A DNA stretch of 49,867 nucleotides. It comes from Paenibacillus sp. (lineage in GTDB: Bacteria > Bacillota > Bacilli > Paenibacillales > YIM-B00363). Each line of letters opens with the position of its first letter. Position 1 is the stretch's first letter. The position numbers and the translations under genes were made by a program. Where the stretch lies: the NCBI RefSeq assembly GCF_031177825.1, contig NZ_JAPSKE010000037.1, forward strand, positions 1-49,867, given 5' to 3'. The notes beneath the pieces were generated by a model. The model was given only the letters and a program-made list of their open reading frames with translations. It did no database searches and was not told the DNA's origin. Positions 42,355 to 49,867 of this stretch are shown here, piece by piece.

Positions 42355-44391
42355 CTACTGTAATAATAGTGTTCCGTCCTTGTTCAGACGGGCGTGCACA
42401 TTGGACATGTCCTCTGGAAGCTTATAAGAGGCGGCGCCGACCTGGACGATCGTGTTTGCCAGCGCGTTCCCAATCCGGATCGAAGCCTTCTCGGAGACGC
42501 GAATCCGCGTCGGTCCGCCTCGCGTGCCCGCCTCCTGGAGGTCGGCGCCGTTCCGGGCGTAATAGTCGCCGCCTCTTACAAAGCCGGTGACGGTCAGCGC
42601 GCCTTGGCAGACGAGCGACACTTGGTAGCAACCGGCGGACACGGTCACGTCTCCCCCGCATCGAACGGTACCGTTATGCGCATAGCTGAACCGTACGAAG
42701 CATTCCCCCGACTCCTTCGTCTCGCAGCAATCGAGGAAGACGCCGGTCGCTCGAATATAGCTTTCCAGCTCGGCGACGTCCTTCAAGCCGCCGCCATCGC
42801 TCCTCAGGAATGCCTTGGCGAGGTTGTCGGCATACTGGGTCCATCTCTCGTCCAGGCTGTCTCGATGTGCGGCGACGGTTTGACAAAGGCGTGTCAACAG
42901 GTCGCGCAGCGTTTTGAACTTGCCTTGCATGAGCACCTGCACGAGAGGGGAGAGGCCCTTCCTGCCGAGATCGCCGTTCTTGAACGCCGTCGCGGCGTTG
43001 ACCTGAACGATGGCTGCGCGCAGCTGCGTCAGCTTCTGGACCGTCTCAGACAGCAGGGGGGCCGCATCGGCGTAAAACGGGCCGCCCAATCCCGCCGCGA
43101 CGTGGCTGCCGATCATGTTCGAGGTAATGACGATCGATCCGGAAGCGGCGACCCGGCCCATGTTGACATTGCCGCGAACGAAGATGTTGCCTGTCGCCTC
43201 CGCCGTCATGCCGTCCTGAACCGACCCCAACACTTCGATGTCGCCCTGATATCGTAAATTGCCGGACAGCATGTCGATGTCGCCCGGATGCAGCAGCTTC
43301 GGAGCAACGGACATCTTCAGCAGCATGCCCTTCCGTTGTACGCGAGGCGTTCCGGACTGCAGCGCGACGAGCTTCGCTTCGGCGTCGACGAACGCGACTC
43401 CGTTCCCGGCGGTCACCGCCAGCTCATAGACCGGTTCAGGCTCCACGGGCTCGCCCGCGATCGTCTTGCCGGGCTTCCCTGGAGAAGACGGGTGTATGAC
43501 CGCAAGCACTTGGCCTTCCGTCACGGAAGGGAATTGCCGGTGTTCCCGGAAATCCACCGTGCCGTCCTGCCTCGTCCGGGGCAGGACGGATGCGGCTTGT
43601 TCCTCCCATACCATCGTACAAGAGCCGTTCGTTCCGGGAGCCGGCCGCTCTCCGGCGGCAATCTCGTATTCGCCCGCCGCTTCCGCGCGGCAAGCGGCTT
43701 CGATCGCTTCAGACCGTATGCCGTAGACGACGCCCCGCCCCCGAAGCGCGGCATGAATGACTTCGGGGTCGAGCGGCTTCGGCCGCTTCCTCTCGCGGAC
43801 GCGGAAGAGCAAACGGTCGACGGGCTCGGCTTCTTCGAGCCGGCGTTCGATCGTGTAACCGGGCTCCATGCGAAGCGTCGCCGCCATCCATCGGTCGTCA
43901 ATGTGAATGTCCCATACGGGCTCGACCTCTTCGGCCGGTTCTAGGGTAACGCTTACGACATCCTTCTCGGTAATCGGGGTCGTCGTTTCTACCCGGATTC
44001 CGTTGACGTGCAACAGGACGCCTCGGCAAGGAGTAACGAGTGGGTACTTGTCCGGGGCGTCTTTCGTCCGGAGGACGCCATCTTGGATCCATGCTTTCCC
44101 GGCGAATGCGCCCGGCTCCGGCTGCTTCGCGTTCGCAGGGACGGGAGGAGCGGATTCGGCAGAAGGAGCAGGCGTCGCAGGGCTGGGCGTCTCTTCCCGG
44201 GACGATGGACTGGTCTCGCCGCGCTGCAGCGTAACGCGGACGACCGCCGGTTTCGCCCGCCCCCATAACCCCTTGCTCTCGGGCTCTATAATTTCGATGA
44301 CAACATGTTCGCGAGACGTCTCCAACAGCTCGAGGGCGGTGGACACGGCTGTATGTATCGTTTTTCCTCTAGAGATCACGCTTTTCTCCAC
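42355..44391 (-). CDS. FapA/DUF342-family polymerising protein
   Basis: 678-aa protein. The first 55 residues resemble a Jag-N domain (SRGKTIHTAVSTALELL...SKGLWG), a Pro/Ala/Ser linker follows to about 95, and the DUF342/FapA domain fills the rest, with beta-helix-like repeats (GDIDMLSGNLRYQGDIEVLGSVQDGMTAEATGNIFVRGNVNMG) and a coiled segment near 450-530. The family includes the Vibrio FapA linked to glucose signalling; in Firmicutes its role is unclear. GTG start with GAGGTG seven bases upstream. It is the first gene behind the c-di-GMP riboswitch and terminator, so its transcription should depend on c-di-GMP. Confidence 0.85.
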   Translation of the reverse strand: MEKSVISRGKTIHTAVSTALELLETSREHVVIEIIEPESKGLWGRAKPAVVRVTLQRGETSPSSREETPSPATPAPSAESAPPVPANAKQPEPGAFAGKAWIQDGVLRTKDAPDKYPLVTPCRGVLLHVNGIRVETTTPITEKDVVSVTLEPAEEVEPVWDIHIDDRWMAATLRMEPGYTIERRLEEAEPVDRLLFRVRERKRPKPLDPEVIHAALRGRGVVYGIRSEAIEAACRAEAAGEYEIAAGERPAPGTNGSCTMVWEEQAASVLPRTRQDGTVDFREHRQFPSVTEGQVLAVIHPSSPGKPGKTIAGEPVEPEPVYELAVTAGNGVAFVDAEAKLVALQSGTPRVQRKGMLLKMSVAPKLLHPGDIDMLSGNLRYQGDIEVLGSVQDGMTAEATGNIFVRGNVNMGRVAASGSIVITSNMIGSHVAAGLGGPFYADAAPLLSETVQKLTQLRAAIVQVNAATAFKNGDLGRKGLSPLVQVLMQGKFKTLRDLLTRLCQTVAAHRDSLDERWTQYADNLAKAFLRSDGGGLKDVAELESYIRATGVFLDCCETKESGECFVRFSYAHNGTVRCGGDVTVSAGCYQVSLVCQGALTVTGFVRGGDYYARNGADLQEAGTRGGPTRIRVSEKASIRIGNALANTIVQVGAASYKLPEDMSNVHARLNKDGTLLLQ

Positions 44392-44425
44392 TTGTAAACA
44401 CCTCGGCTATATGGAGTGAAAGAAC

Positions 44426-44459
44426 AAAAAAGAAGACTCCCGAAAAGGGGGTCTTCTTC
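44426..44459 (-). terminator. Riboswitch-linked terminator before the FapA-like gene
   Basis: On the minus strand AAGAAGACCCCC pairs with GGGAGTCTTCTT around a TTTTC loop, followed by six T. It sits between the aptamer and the GTG start, so it forms the expression platform. Confidence 0.9.
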
Positions 44460-44473
44460 ACCCGCGAGCTTTT

Positions 44474-44556
44474 CGGCGGCCCGGCTGCCATTGCAGTTTC
44501 CTGCGGTAGGCCCGTGGCTTTGCGTCCCCGCCTTTCGACGGGTTTGCCGTTATCGT
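44474..44556 (-). promoter_or_regulatory. Cyclic-di-GMP-I (GEMM) riboswitch aptamer
   Basis: The minus strand carries the hallmark sequence of the class: GGCAAACC, a GAAA tetraloop (GTCGAAAGGC), GGGACGCAAAGCC, GGCCTACCGC and the P3 element GGCAGCCGGGCC. It compares well by recall with the Vibrio Vc2 aptamer. A terminator follows 15 nt on, so control is transcriptional. Whether ligand turns genes on or off cannot be read without folding. Confidence 0.93.
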
Positions 44557-44633
44557 TTTCTCGGTTGCATGATTGCGACTTGCGTTTGGTATATGACGGA
44601 AAACATGCGACTTATGTACTAAGCTGTAAGGTA

Positions 44634-44663
44634 AGCATACAGCGTCGATTACGCGGCGATCAA
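44634..44663 (-). promoter_or_regulatory. Candidate promoter for the riboswitch transcript
   Basis: On the minus strand TTGATC and TATGCT are 18 bases apart, at the very end of the response-regulator gene and about 78 nt before the aptamer. Read-through from that gene is the alternative. Confidence 0.45.
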
Positions 44664-45811
44664 GAGGAATAAATTGACGCGCTTGAACTGTTCAACAGGA
44701 TCGAGATGACGCACACGTCGTCGAAGATCGTCTTTTTGAGTCCTGCGATTTGCTCTACGAATTCGGTGTTTCGCAAGCCGTTCCGACGGATCGCTTCGGT
44801 CTTTAGCGCTTCTACGGCGTCCGAAATCGGTCTGCCCGGCGTCTCCACGAGTCCGTCCGTGTAAAGCAGAAGCCTCGTACCGTCCCGATAAGGGAGGCGT
44901 TCCACCCGCGGGCTGGCCGACAGCTTCATTCCGATGGGAATGCAGGTGCCGCTTAGCTTCACGGCTTCGGCATCCGGATGGAGCAGAAGGCCCGGAGGAT
45001 GGCCGGCGTTAAAATATTCGATCCATCGGTTCTCCGTATCGATCGCCGCGAAAATCGCAGTGAAATACATGAACCGCTTACTGCCCCCGAACAGTTGGAT
45101 CATATGTCGATTCAAATCCTCATAGATGCGCTCGGGTCTTAGGCCGCGGATCATCAGTTCCGTGAGCAGGGAGCGAATCGACATGCTGACGAAGGCGGAC
45201 GACAGCCCGTGACCGGATACGTCGATCAGGATAACTCCGTACCGTTGATCGTCCATCTGCGCCCAATACAGCATGTCTCCGGACACTTCTTCGGATTGGC
45301 GATACACGCTGTGAATTTGAATGCGGTCGCTGTCGATCGGCTCGCTGAGCACGCATCGTTGGATTTGCCGGGCGAGCAGCAATTCTTTCGTCAGCTTGCG
45401 CTCCCGTACTTTGCGTCCATCCGTCTCCCGCTTCAGGCTGAGCGCCGATTTGACCCGGGCCAACAGCTCGATGCGTTCGCAACCCTTCTCGATAAAATCC
45501 ATGCCCCCCGCATCGAACGCCGCGTTGAGGTGCGTCTTATTGGCCGTAACGAAAATTATCGGAATATCGGCGCCCTTCCCGCTCGACTTGATCCGCCGGC
45601 ATGCGTCTACGCCGTTCAAGCCCGGCATCTCGATGTCCATTAAGATGAGATCGACGCTTTCCCGAGGAGGCGCCTCCGGCTCGATCCCCAAAATCTCTAA
45701 CGCTTCCGCCGCGGAGCCAGCGGTCCAGACGTCGGGATACCCGGCCCCATGCAGCTCGTTGCGAAAGTAGAACAGGTTGAACGGCGAATCGTCGACGATT
45801 AAGATTCCCAT
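44660..45811 (-). CDS. Response regulator with PP2C (SpoIIE/RsbU-type) phosphatase domain
   Basis: 383-aa two-domain protein. The receiver has D7/D8 (IVDDSP), phospho-acceptor D59 (LILMDIEMPG), T89 (FVTAN) and K109 (FIEKG; the usual following Pro is Gly). A short helical linker (RERKLTKELLLARQIQRCVL) leads to the PP2C domain from about 150, with intact metal motifs VSGDM, IDVSGHG, LYTDGLVE and FDDVCVIS. Expected role: a phosphorelay-controlled phosphatase that dephosphorylates the STAS protein at 42030. No histidine kinase is encoded nearby. AAGGAG precedes the ATG; divergent from secG. Confidence 0.93.
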   Translation of the reverse strand: MGILIVDDSPFNLFYFRNELHGAGYPDVWTAGSAAEALEILGIEPEAPPRESVDLILMDIEMPGLNGVDACRRIKSSGKGADIPIIFVTANKTHLNAAFDAGGMDFIEKGCERIELLARVKSALSLKRETDGRKVRERKLTKELLLARQIQRCVLSEPIDSDRIQIHSVYRQSEEVSGDMLYWAQMDDQRYGVILIDVSGHGLSSAFVSMSIRSLLTELMIRGLRPERIYEDLNRHMIQLFGGSKRFMYFTAIFAAIDTENRWIEYFNAGHPPGLLLHPDAEAVKLSGTCIPIGMKLSASPRVERLPYRDGTRLLLYTDGLVETPGRPISDAVEALKTEAIRRNGLRNTEFVEQIAGLKKTIFDDVCVISILLNSSSASIYSS

Positions 45812-45908
45812 AAGGCGGGGCTCCTTCTGGTGTCTAGGTGGTAAAGTGTATTCATATTACCCCGATTCCGCCTTAAGGGGGATGTCAAGTTGCTCGTGTA
45901 TTCCTCGC

Positions 45909-45937
45909 TTGTCTTCTTTTCCTTCGTATGATACTAT
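45909..45937 (+). promoter_or_regulatory. Sigma-A promoter of secG
   Basis: TTGTCT and TACTAT are 17 bases apart. The leader to the secG TTG is about 130 nt with no recognised element. Confidence 0.65.
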
Positions 45938-46073
45938 TGCTAATACGTGAGTTTTGTCCACGATTCAGTACGTATGTCCTGCGGAAGCAACATCTGAAAT
46001 CGTCTCGGTAAACGGCCTTGTCCTTTATCGAGGGACGTATATGCCGTTTATCCTTGGTTCGGAGGTGGAACGT

Positions 46074-46307
46074 TTGGAAACATTGTTTAAAGTGCTTTTG
46101 ATCATTTTCTCCGTCGCTTTGATCGCGATCGTGCTTCTCCAGAAGGGGAAGAGCGCAGGCTTGTCCGGCGCCATCACAGGCGGTGCGGAGCACTTGTTCG
46201 GCAAGCAGAAGGCGCGCGGCATGGAGCTCGTGCTGCAGCGCGTGACGATGGGTCTCGCGGCCGGCTTCTTCATCCTGACCATCGTAGTTGCCTACGTTGT
46301 GGGTTGA
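46074..46307 (+). CDS. secG: Preprotein translocase subunit SecG
   Basis: 77-aa membrane subunit of the SecYEG channel with two membrane helices (LLIIFSVALIAIVLLQ and MGLAAGFFILTIVVAYVV) and the family loop GKSAGLSGAITGGAEHLFGKQKARG. The TTG at 46074 is chosen: GGAGGTGG lies 6 bases upstream and the length matches B. subtilis SecG (76 aa). An in-frame ATG at 46041 with a weaker GAGGGA would add 11 residues. Its own terminator follows; rnr is next, as in other Bacillales. Confidence 0.94.
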   Translation: METLFKVLLIIFSVALIAIVLLQKGKSAGLSGAITGGAEHLFGKQKARGMELVLQRVTMGLAAGFFILTIVVAYVVG

Positions 46308-46342
46308 GGGCAGGAACAATTATACATGAATGCGTTCGATGT

Positions 46343-46372
46343 ACAGCAGGTTACGCTAAACCTGCTGTTTTT
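46343..46372 (+). terminator. Intrinsic terminator after secG
   Basis: ACAGCAGGTT-ACGCTA-AACCTGCTGT perfect 10-bp stem followed by five T. Confidence 0.93.
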
Positions 46373-46422
46373 GTTTTGCCTGCGAGTGGATACACTAGTA
46401 GTAACGAATCGGGGTGATGCGC

Positions 46423-49086
46423 TTGGTAACGAAGCAAGAGCTTCTTGAGTTTATGAAAGAGACGGCCTATAAGCCGATGACCGTCCAGGAGTTGGAGAGC
46501 CACTATGGCGTCGACGGGGCGGAGGAGTTTAAGGAGCTGGTGAAGCTTCTGAACGAAATGGAAAACGAGGGCGAAGTCATCCGCACGCGTACGGACCGAT
46601 ACGGCGTGCCGGAGCGGATGAACCTCGTGCGCGGCCGGCTGCATGCCCATCCGAAAGGGTTCGGATTCCTCATCCCGGACGATCGGGATCATCCGGACAT
46701 CTATATTCACCTGAACGACATGAAGGGCGCGATGCAGAACGACACCGTGATCGGCCGCGTCACGGGACGCGGCGGACCGAACGGCACGAAGCTCGAGGGC
46801 GAGGTCGTGCGCGTCGTGAAGCGGGCGAATTCGCAAATCGTCGGCACCTTCGACAACCATGAGACGTACGGCTTCGTCCTCCCGGACGACAAGCGGATCC
46901 AAAAGGATGTGTTCATCCCCCGCGAGAAATTCATGGGCGCGGTGAGCGGGCAGAAGGTCGTCGTCAAGCTCGTGACGTTCCCGGACGGGCGGGCGGCGGC
47001 GGAAGGCGAAATCGTCGAAATTCTCGGCCATAAGGACGATCCGGGCGTAGACATCTTGTCCATCATCCGCAAGTTCGGCTTGCCGGAGGCGTTCCCGCCG
47101 GAGGTCATGGAGGAAGCGGAGGCGGCGCCGGATACGATCCGCGAGGAAGAACTCGTCGGACGGCGCGATCTGCGCGGGCGCACGATCGTAACGATCGACG
47201 GCGAAGACGCGAAGGACCTCGACGACGCGGTCGACGTGCAGCGGCTCGAGAACGGCAACTATTTGTTAGGCGTCCACATCGCGGACGTCGGCTATTACGT
47301 GAAGGAAGGCTCGGCGCTCGACCGCGAGGCGTTCAACCGCGGCACGTCCGTCTATTTGGTGGACCGCGTCATTCCGATGCTGCCGCATCGGCTGTCGAAC
47401 GGCATCTGCTCGCTGCATCCGCGGGTGGATCGGTTGACGCTCTCCTGCGAGATGGAGATCGACCCGACGGGCAAGGTCGTCCGCCATGACATCTTCCCGT
47501 CCGTCATTAAGACGGTCGAGCGGATGACGTATAAGAACGTACGTCAGTTGGTCGACGAAGAAGCCGATCCGGAGCCGGAGCTGCTCGAGCGGTATAAGGA
47601 ATTGCTGCCGTTCTTCCGTCAGATGCGCGACTTGGCTTTGATTTTGCGCGAGAAGCGGATGCGTCGCGGCGCGATCGACTTCGACTTCTCGGAATCGAAG
47701 GTGATCGTCGACGAGGAAGGCAAGCCGATCGACATCGTCAAGCGCCCGAGGACGATCGCGGAGCAGATGATCGAGGAGTTCATGCTGGCGGCGAACGAGA
47801 CGGTGGCGGAGCACTTCCACTGGCTCAAGGTCCCGTTCCTGTACCGGATCCACGAGGATCCGGACGGCGAGAAGCTGCTGCACTTCATGCAGTTCATCAC
47901 GAACTTCGGTTATGTGGTGAAGGGGAAGGGCAACACCGTTCATCCTCGCGCGCTGCAATCGCTGCTCGAGGAAATCAAGGGCGCCAAAGAGGAAACCGTC
48001 ATCTCCACCGTCATGCTTCGCTCGATGAAGCAGGCGCGGTACGACGCGGAGTCGCTCGGCCACTTCGGCCTCGCGGCGGAATATTATTCGCACTTCACGT
48101 CGCCGATTCGGCGGTACCCGGACCTCGTCATTCACCGCATTATGCGCGAGGTGATCGATAACGGCGGCGCGCTGCCGGATCGTCGCCAGGAGTATCTGGC
48201 GTCGCGGATGCCCGATATCGCGCAGCAATCGTCCGAGCGGGAACGGCTCGCGGTCGACGCGGAGCGGGAGACGGACGCGCTGAAGAAGGCCGAGTACATG
48301 GTCGACAAGATCGGCGAGGAGTTCGAGGGCATTATCTCGTCCGTGACGTCGTTCGGCATGTTCATAGAGCTGGAAAATACGATCGAAGGCCTCGTCCGTC
48401 TTAGCGACATGTCCGACGATTATTACCACTTCCATGAGATGCAGCTCGCGCTCATCGGCGAGCGGACCGCTCGCGTGTTCCGCATCGGCGACGAAGTGAA
48501 GGTGCGCGTCGCCCGCGTCAACGTCGACGAGCGAAACATCGACTTCGAGCTCGTCGACATGAAGTCGCGCGCCGGCGGGCGGGCGAACGTCATCCGCGCC
48601 GACGCGGACGCGGTTCACCGAGGCGCAGGCGGGCGCACGAAGCGCAGCCGGGGCAAGGTGATCGCGGCCGAGGGGACGCAGGAGCGGAACGCCCGCGGGA
48701 CGCGGAACGCCGCCGGGGAAAGCGGCGGCGCGGACTTCTGGGGCTTCAAGCCGAGCGGCGGGGGCAAGCGCCGCGCCGGCGGAGCGGGCGCCGGTTCGGG
48801 CGGCGGCGGCACCGGCGGCGGTCCGGGCAAGCGCGGCGCGGCCGGCGGCAAGAAGAAGCCGCGCACGGGCGGCTTCGGCGGCGGCTTCGCCGCGGGGCCC
48901 GGATCGGGCAAGGGCGCCGGAGGCGGCGGCAAGAAGAAGGGCCGCAGCGGTCCGCGCGCCGGCGGAGGCCCGCGCACGTCCGCGTTGATCGCGGTCGAGG
49001 CGTCGACCGAGCTGACGCCGCCGCGTTTCGACGTTAGCGGCGAACCGAAGAAGAAGCGGTGGAAGAAGAAAAAGCGCAAAGACTAA
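46423..49086 (+). CDS. rnr: Ribonuclease R with long Gly/Lys-rich tail
   Basis: 887-aa 3'-5' exoribonuclease that degrades structured RNA and works with tmRNA in trans-translation. N-terminal winged helix, cold-shock domains (KGFGFLIPDDRDHPDIYIHLND and NHETYGFVLPDDKRIQKDVFI), the RNB catalytic domain with Asp cluster in TIDGEDAKDLDDAV, an S1 domain near 640-720 (FEGIISSVTSFGMFIELENTIEGLVRLSDM), then about 150 residues of Gly/Ala/Lys/Arg tail ending in poly-Lys. The tail makes it about 100 residues longer than the B. subtilis enzyme. The TTG at 46423 is favoured by GGGGTGAT five bases upstream; ATG 46417 or GTG 46414 are possible. Confidence 0.94.
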   Translation: MVTKQELLEFMKETAYKPMTVQELESHYGVDGAEEFKELVKLLNEMENEGEVIRTRTDRYGVPERMNLVRGRLHAHPKGFGFLIPDDRDHPDIYIHLNDMKGAMQNDTVIGRVTGRGGPNGTKLEGEVVRVVKRANSQIVGTFDNHETYGFVLPDDKRIQKDVFIPREKFMGAVSGQKVVVKLVTFPDGRAAAEGEIVEILGHKDDPGVDILSIIRKFGLPEAFPPEVMEEAEAAPDTIREEELVGRRDLRGRTIVTIDGEDAKDLDDAVDVQRLENGNYLLGVHIADVGYYVKEGSALDREAFNRGTSVYLVDRVIPMLPHRLSNGICSLHPRVDRLTLSCEMEIDPTGKVVRHDIFPSVIKTVERMTYKNVRQLVDEEADPEPELLERYKELLPFFRQMRDLALILREKRMRRGAIDFDFSESKVIVDEEGKPIDIVKRPRTIAEQMIEEFMLAANETVAEHFHWLKVPFLYRIHEDPDGEKLLHFMQFITNFGYVVKGKGNTVHPRALQSLLEEIKGAKEETVISTVMLRSMKQARYDAESLGHFGLAAEYYSHFTSPIRRYPDLVIHRIMREVIDNGGALPDRRQEYLASRMPDIAQQSSERERLAVDAERETDALKKAEYMVDKIGEEFEGIISSVTSFGMFIELENTIEGLVRLSDMSDDYYHFHEMQLALIGERTARVFRIGDEVKVRVARVNVDERNIDFELVDMKSRAGGRANVIRADADAVHRGAGGRTKRSRGKVIAAEGTQERNARGTRNAAGESGGADFWGFKPSGGGKRRAGGAGAGSGGGGTGGGPGKRGAAGGKKKPRTGGFGGGFAAGPGSGKGAGGGGKKKGRSGPRAGGGPRTSALIAVEASTELTPPRFDVSGEPKKKRWKKKKRKD

Positions 49087-49097
49087 GCGTTCGTTAC

Positions 49098-49130
49098 GGT
49101 CGCGTCCCTCGCGGGGCGCGGCCGATTTTT
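49098..49130 (+). terminator. Intrinsic terminator after rnr
   Basis: GGTCGCGTCCC-TCGC-GGGGCGCGGCC stem followed by GATTTTT. Confidence 0.88.
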
Positions 49131-49196
49131 GCATAAAACCGACAGGACGAAGGGCAAATTACTCCTAACCAAGGAAATAAGGAGTGAGTTTCCCCG

Positions 49197-49622
49197 ATGC
49201 GTACGATCCTGTTAAAATGGTGCTTATATGTACTGGCAGTCGGTTTGATCCTCCCTGCATGCAACGCCCAGCCAAGAATGCAGGCCGAAGGGAACGTCGC
49301 GGCGCGAACGATCCGAAACGAACCCGTGGAGCTGTACGGCCAATGGGGAAGGTACGGGCTGGAGGAAACCCGCAGGCGTTTTCCGAACGCGCAGATCGTC
49401 GATTACGAGCATATGGGACGCGACGCGGTCGAGACGTTCCATTACCAGTTGAGGGAAGGGGCGCGCGATTTCGTCGTCGAAGTGCGGATCGCTTTCGATC
49501 CGGAAACCAATCGCGTCATCGCCGTCGACGTCGACCCGTTAGGCACGGGCATCGCCCCTGGAGTCGGCACAGGAACAGGCGTAGGATATGGCGGCGCCGC
49601 TGCAGGGACCGGGACGCAATGA
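49197..49622 (+). CDS. DUF3889-like lipoprotein
   Basis: 141-aa predicted lipoprotein. Signal peptide with lipobox LPAC, lipid-modified Cys22. The mature part has QWGRYGLEETRRRFPNAQIVDYEHMGRD, which fits DUF3889 by recall, then a two-stranded region and a Gly/Thr-rich tail from about residue 115. Function unknown. AAGGAGTGA precedes the ATG by 9 bases. It occupies the space between rnr and ssrA where smpB usually lies. Lgt (6598) would modify it. Confidence 0.78.
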   Translation: MRTILLKWCLYVLAVGLILPACNAQPRMQAEGNVAARTIRNEPVELYGQWGRYGLEETRRRFPNAQIVDYEHMGRDAVETFHYQLREGARDFVVEVRIAFDPETNRVIAVDVDPLGTGIAPGVGTGTGVGYGGAAAGTGTQ

Positions 49623-49700
49623 GACGGTAAGCTTGCTGAGGCTGCTTCGTCTTCCATGGGGCGCGTTCCACCACTCTCCATACCCCCTGGCGGCGGTTCG

Positions 49701-49709
49701 TGTTATAAT
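49701..49709 (+). promoter_or_regulatory. Extended -10 promoter element of ssrA
   Basis: TG-T-TATAAT lies 33 nt before the mature tmRNA 5' end. The -35 region is poor. A short 5' leader would be removed by RNase P. Confidence 0.7.
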
Positions 49710-49742
49710 GGGTTTGTAACGCCGCTTCATTGCTTTATGTAC

Positions 49743-49867
49743 GGGGCCGTTTATGGATTCGACGGGAATAGTTCGAGCATGAGTAGCGAGTAGCGGGGCC
49801 GCGTCCGCTTCATCAACGCTAAAGCCATAATAAATGGCAAAGCACAACCTTCTTACGCAGTAGCAGC
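49743..49867 (+). ncRNA. ssrA: tmRNA, 5' part (cut by window end)
   Basis: Starts GGGGCCG-TTTATGGATTCGACGGG, the conserved 5' tRNA-like end. The tag reading frame opens at GGC 49836 and reads GKAQPSYAVA up to the window end (the next codon begins GC, so Ala). The tag type is that of Paenibacillaceae. The rest of the tag stop, pseudoknots and 3' acceptor lie outside. It rescues stalled ribosomes with SmpB and RNase R, whose gene is just upstream. Confidence 0.95.

Noticed and set aside
45857..45891. TTGACA with TAATAT upstream of the response regulator-phosphatase gene as a promoter
   Set aside because: The spacing is 23 bases, too long for sigma-A.
48700..48990. GGCGGC-type repeats in the rnr 3' end as tandem DNA repeats or a CRISPR-like array
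   Set aside because: They are codons for the Gly/Lys-rich RNase R tail; no regular repeat-spacer pattern.

Overview
The window looks like a GC-rich member of the Firmicutes, most likely Paenibacillaceae (Paenibacillus/Cohnella-like). The grounds are the gene content and order, which follow the Bacillus subtilis blocks hprK-lgt-ppaX-yvoF, hisZGDBHAFI, yvcJ-yvcK-whiA-crh, cggR-gapA-pgk-tpiA-pgm-eno and secG-rnr-ssrA; sigma-A type promoters; strong GGAGG ribosome binding sites; frequent TTG/GTG starts; and a tmRNA tag beginning GKAQPSYAVA. It is chromosomal core sequence. It starts inside a tRNA and ends inside the tmRNA gene. I see no insertion sequence, prophage or CRISPR array.

Layout. 1-298: tRNA-Asp (3' part), tRNA-Phe, tRNA-Tyr and a terminator. 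301-2155 (minus): beta-carbonic anhydrase and a LarA-type lactate racemase. 2251-5475: a WecA/TagO-type glycosyltransferase, a PucR-type regulator and an MsmX-type sugar ABC ATPase. 5643-8802: HPr kinase, prolipoprotein transferase, PpaX and a hexapeptide acyltransferase. 9034-15742: a complete eight-gene histidine operon whose HisA is of the eukaryotic type. 15861-18677: PRPP synthetase and a TPR protein with a C-terminal HTH. 18743-24094: trxB, glcK, rapZ, yvcK, whiA and an HPr/Crh protein. 24239-29646: methionine aminopeptidase, a SIMPL protein, a small ORF, clpP (minus, CtsR-type operator) and a secreted M6 metalloprotease. 30085-30159: tRNA-Arg(CCG). 30449-37551: the CggR-controlled glycolytic operon with its promoter and operator.

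37617-45811 is the accessory part, inserted between eno and secG. After an M50B-type membrane protease and an MBL-fold hydrolase (plus strand), a minus-strand cluster encodes a response regulator-PP2C phosphatase, a cyclic-di-GMP-I (GEMM) riboswitch with terminator, a FapA/DUF342 protein, a STAS anti-sigma-antagonist-like protein, a 29-residue membrane peptide, a DUF5317 membrane protein, and a membrane protein that joins an HD-GYP domain to an RsbT/RsbW-type ATPase. Together these make a partner-switching pathway (phosphatase, STAS, kinase) physically fused to, and transcriptionally controlled by, cyclic-di-GMP signalling. This is the most interesting system in the window.

46074-49867 returns to core functions: secG, RNase R with a long Gly/Lys-rich tail, a DUF3889-like lipoprotein, and the 5' part of ssrA; smpB is not in its usual place between rnr and ssrA.
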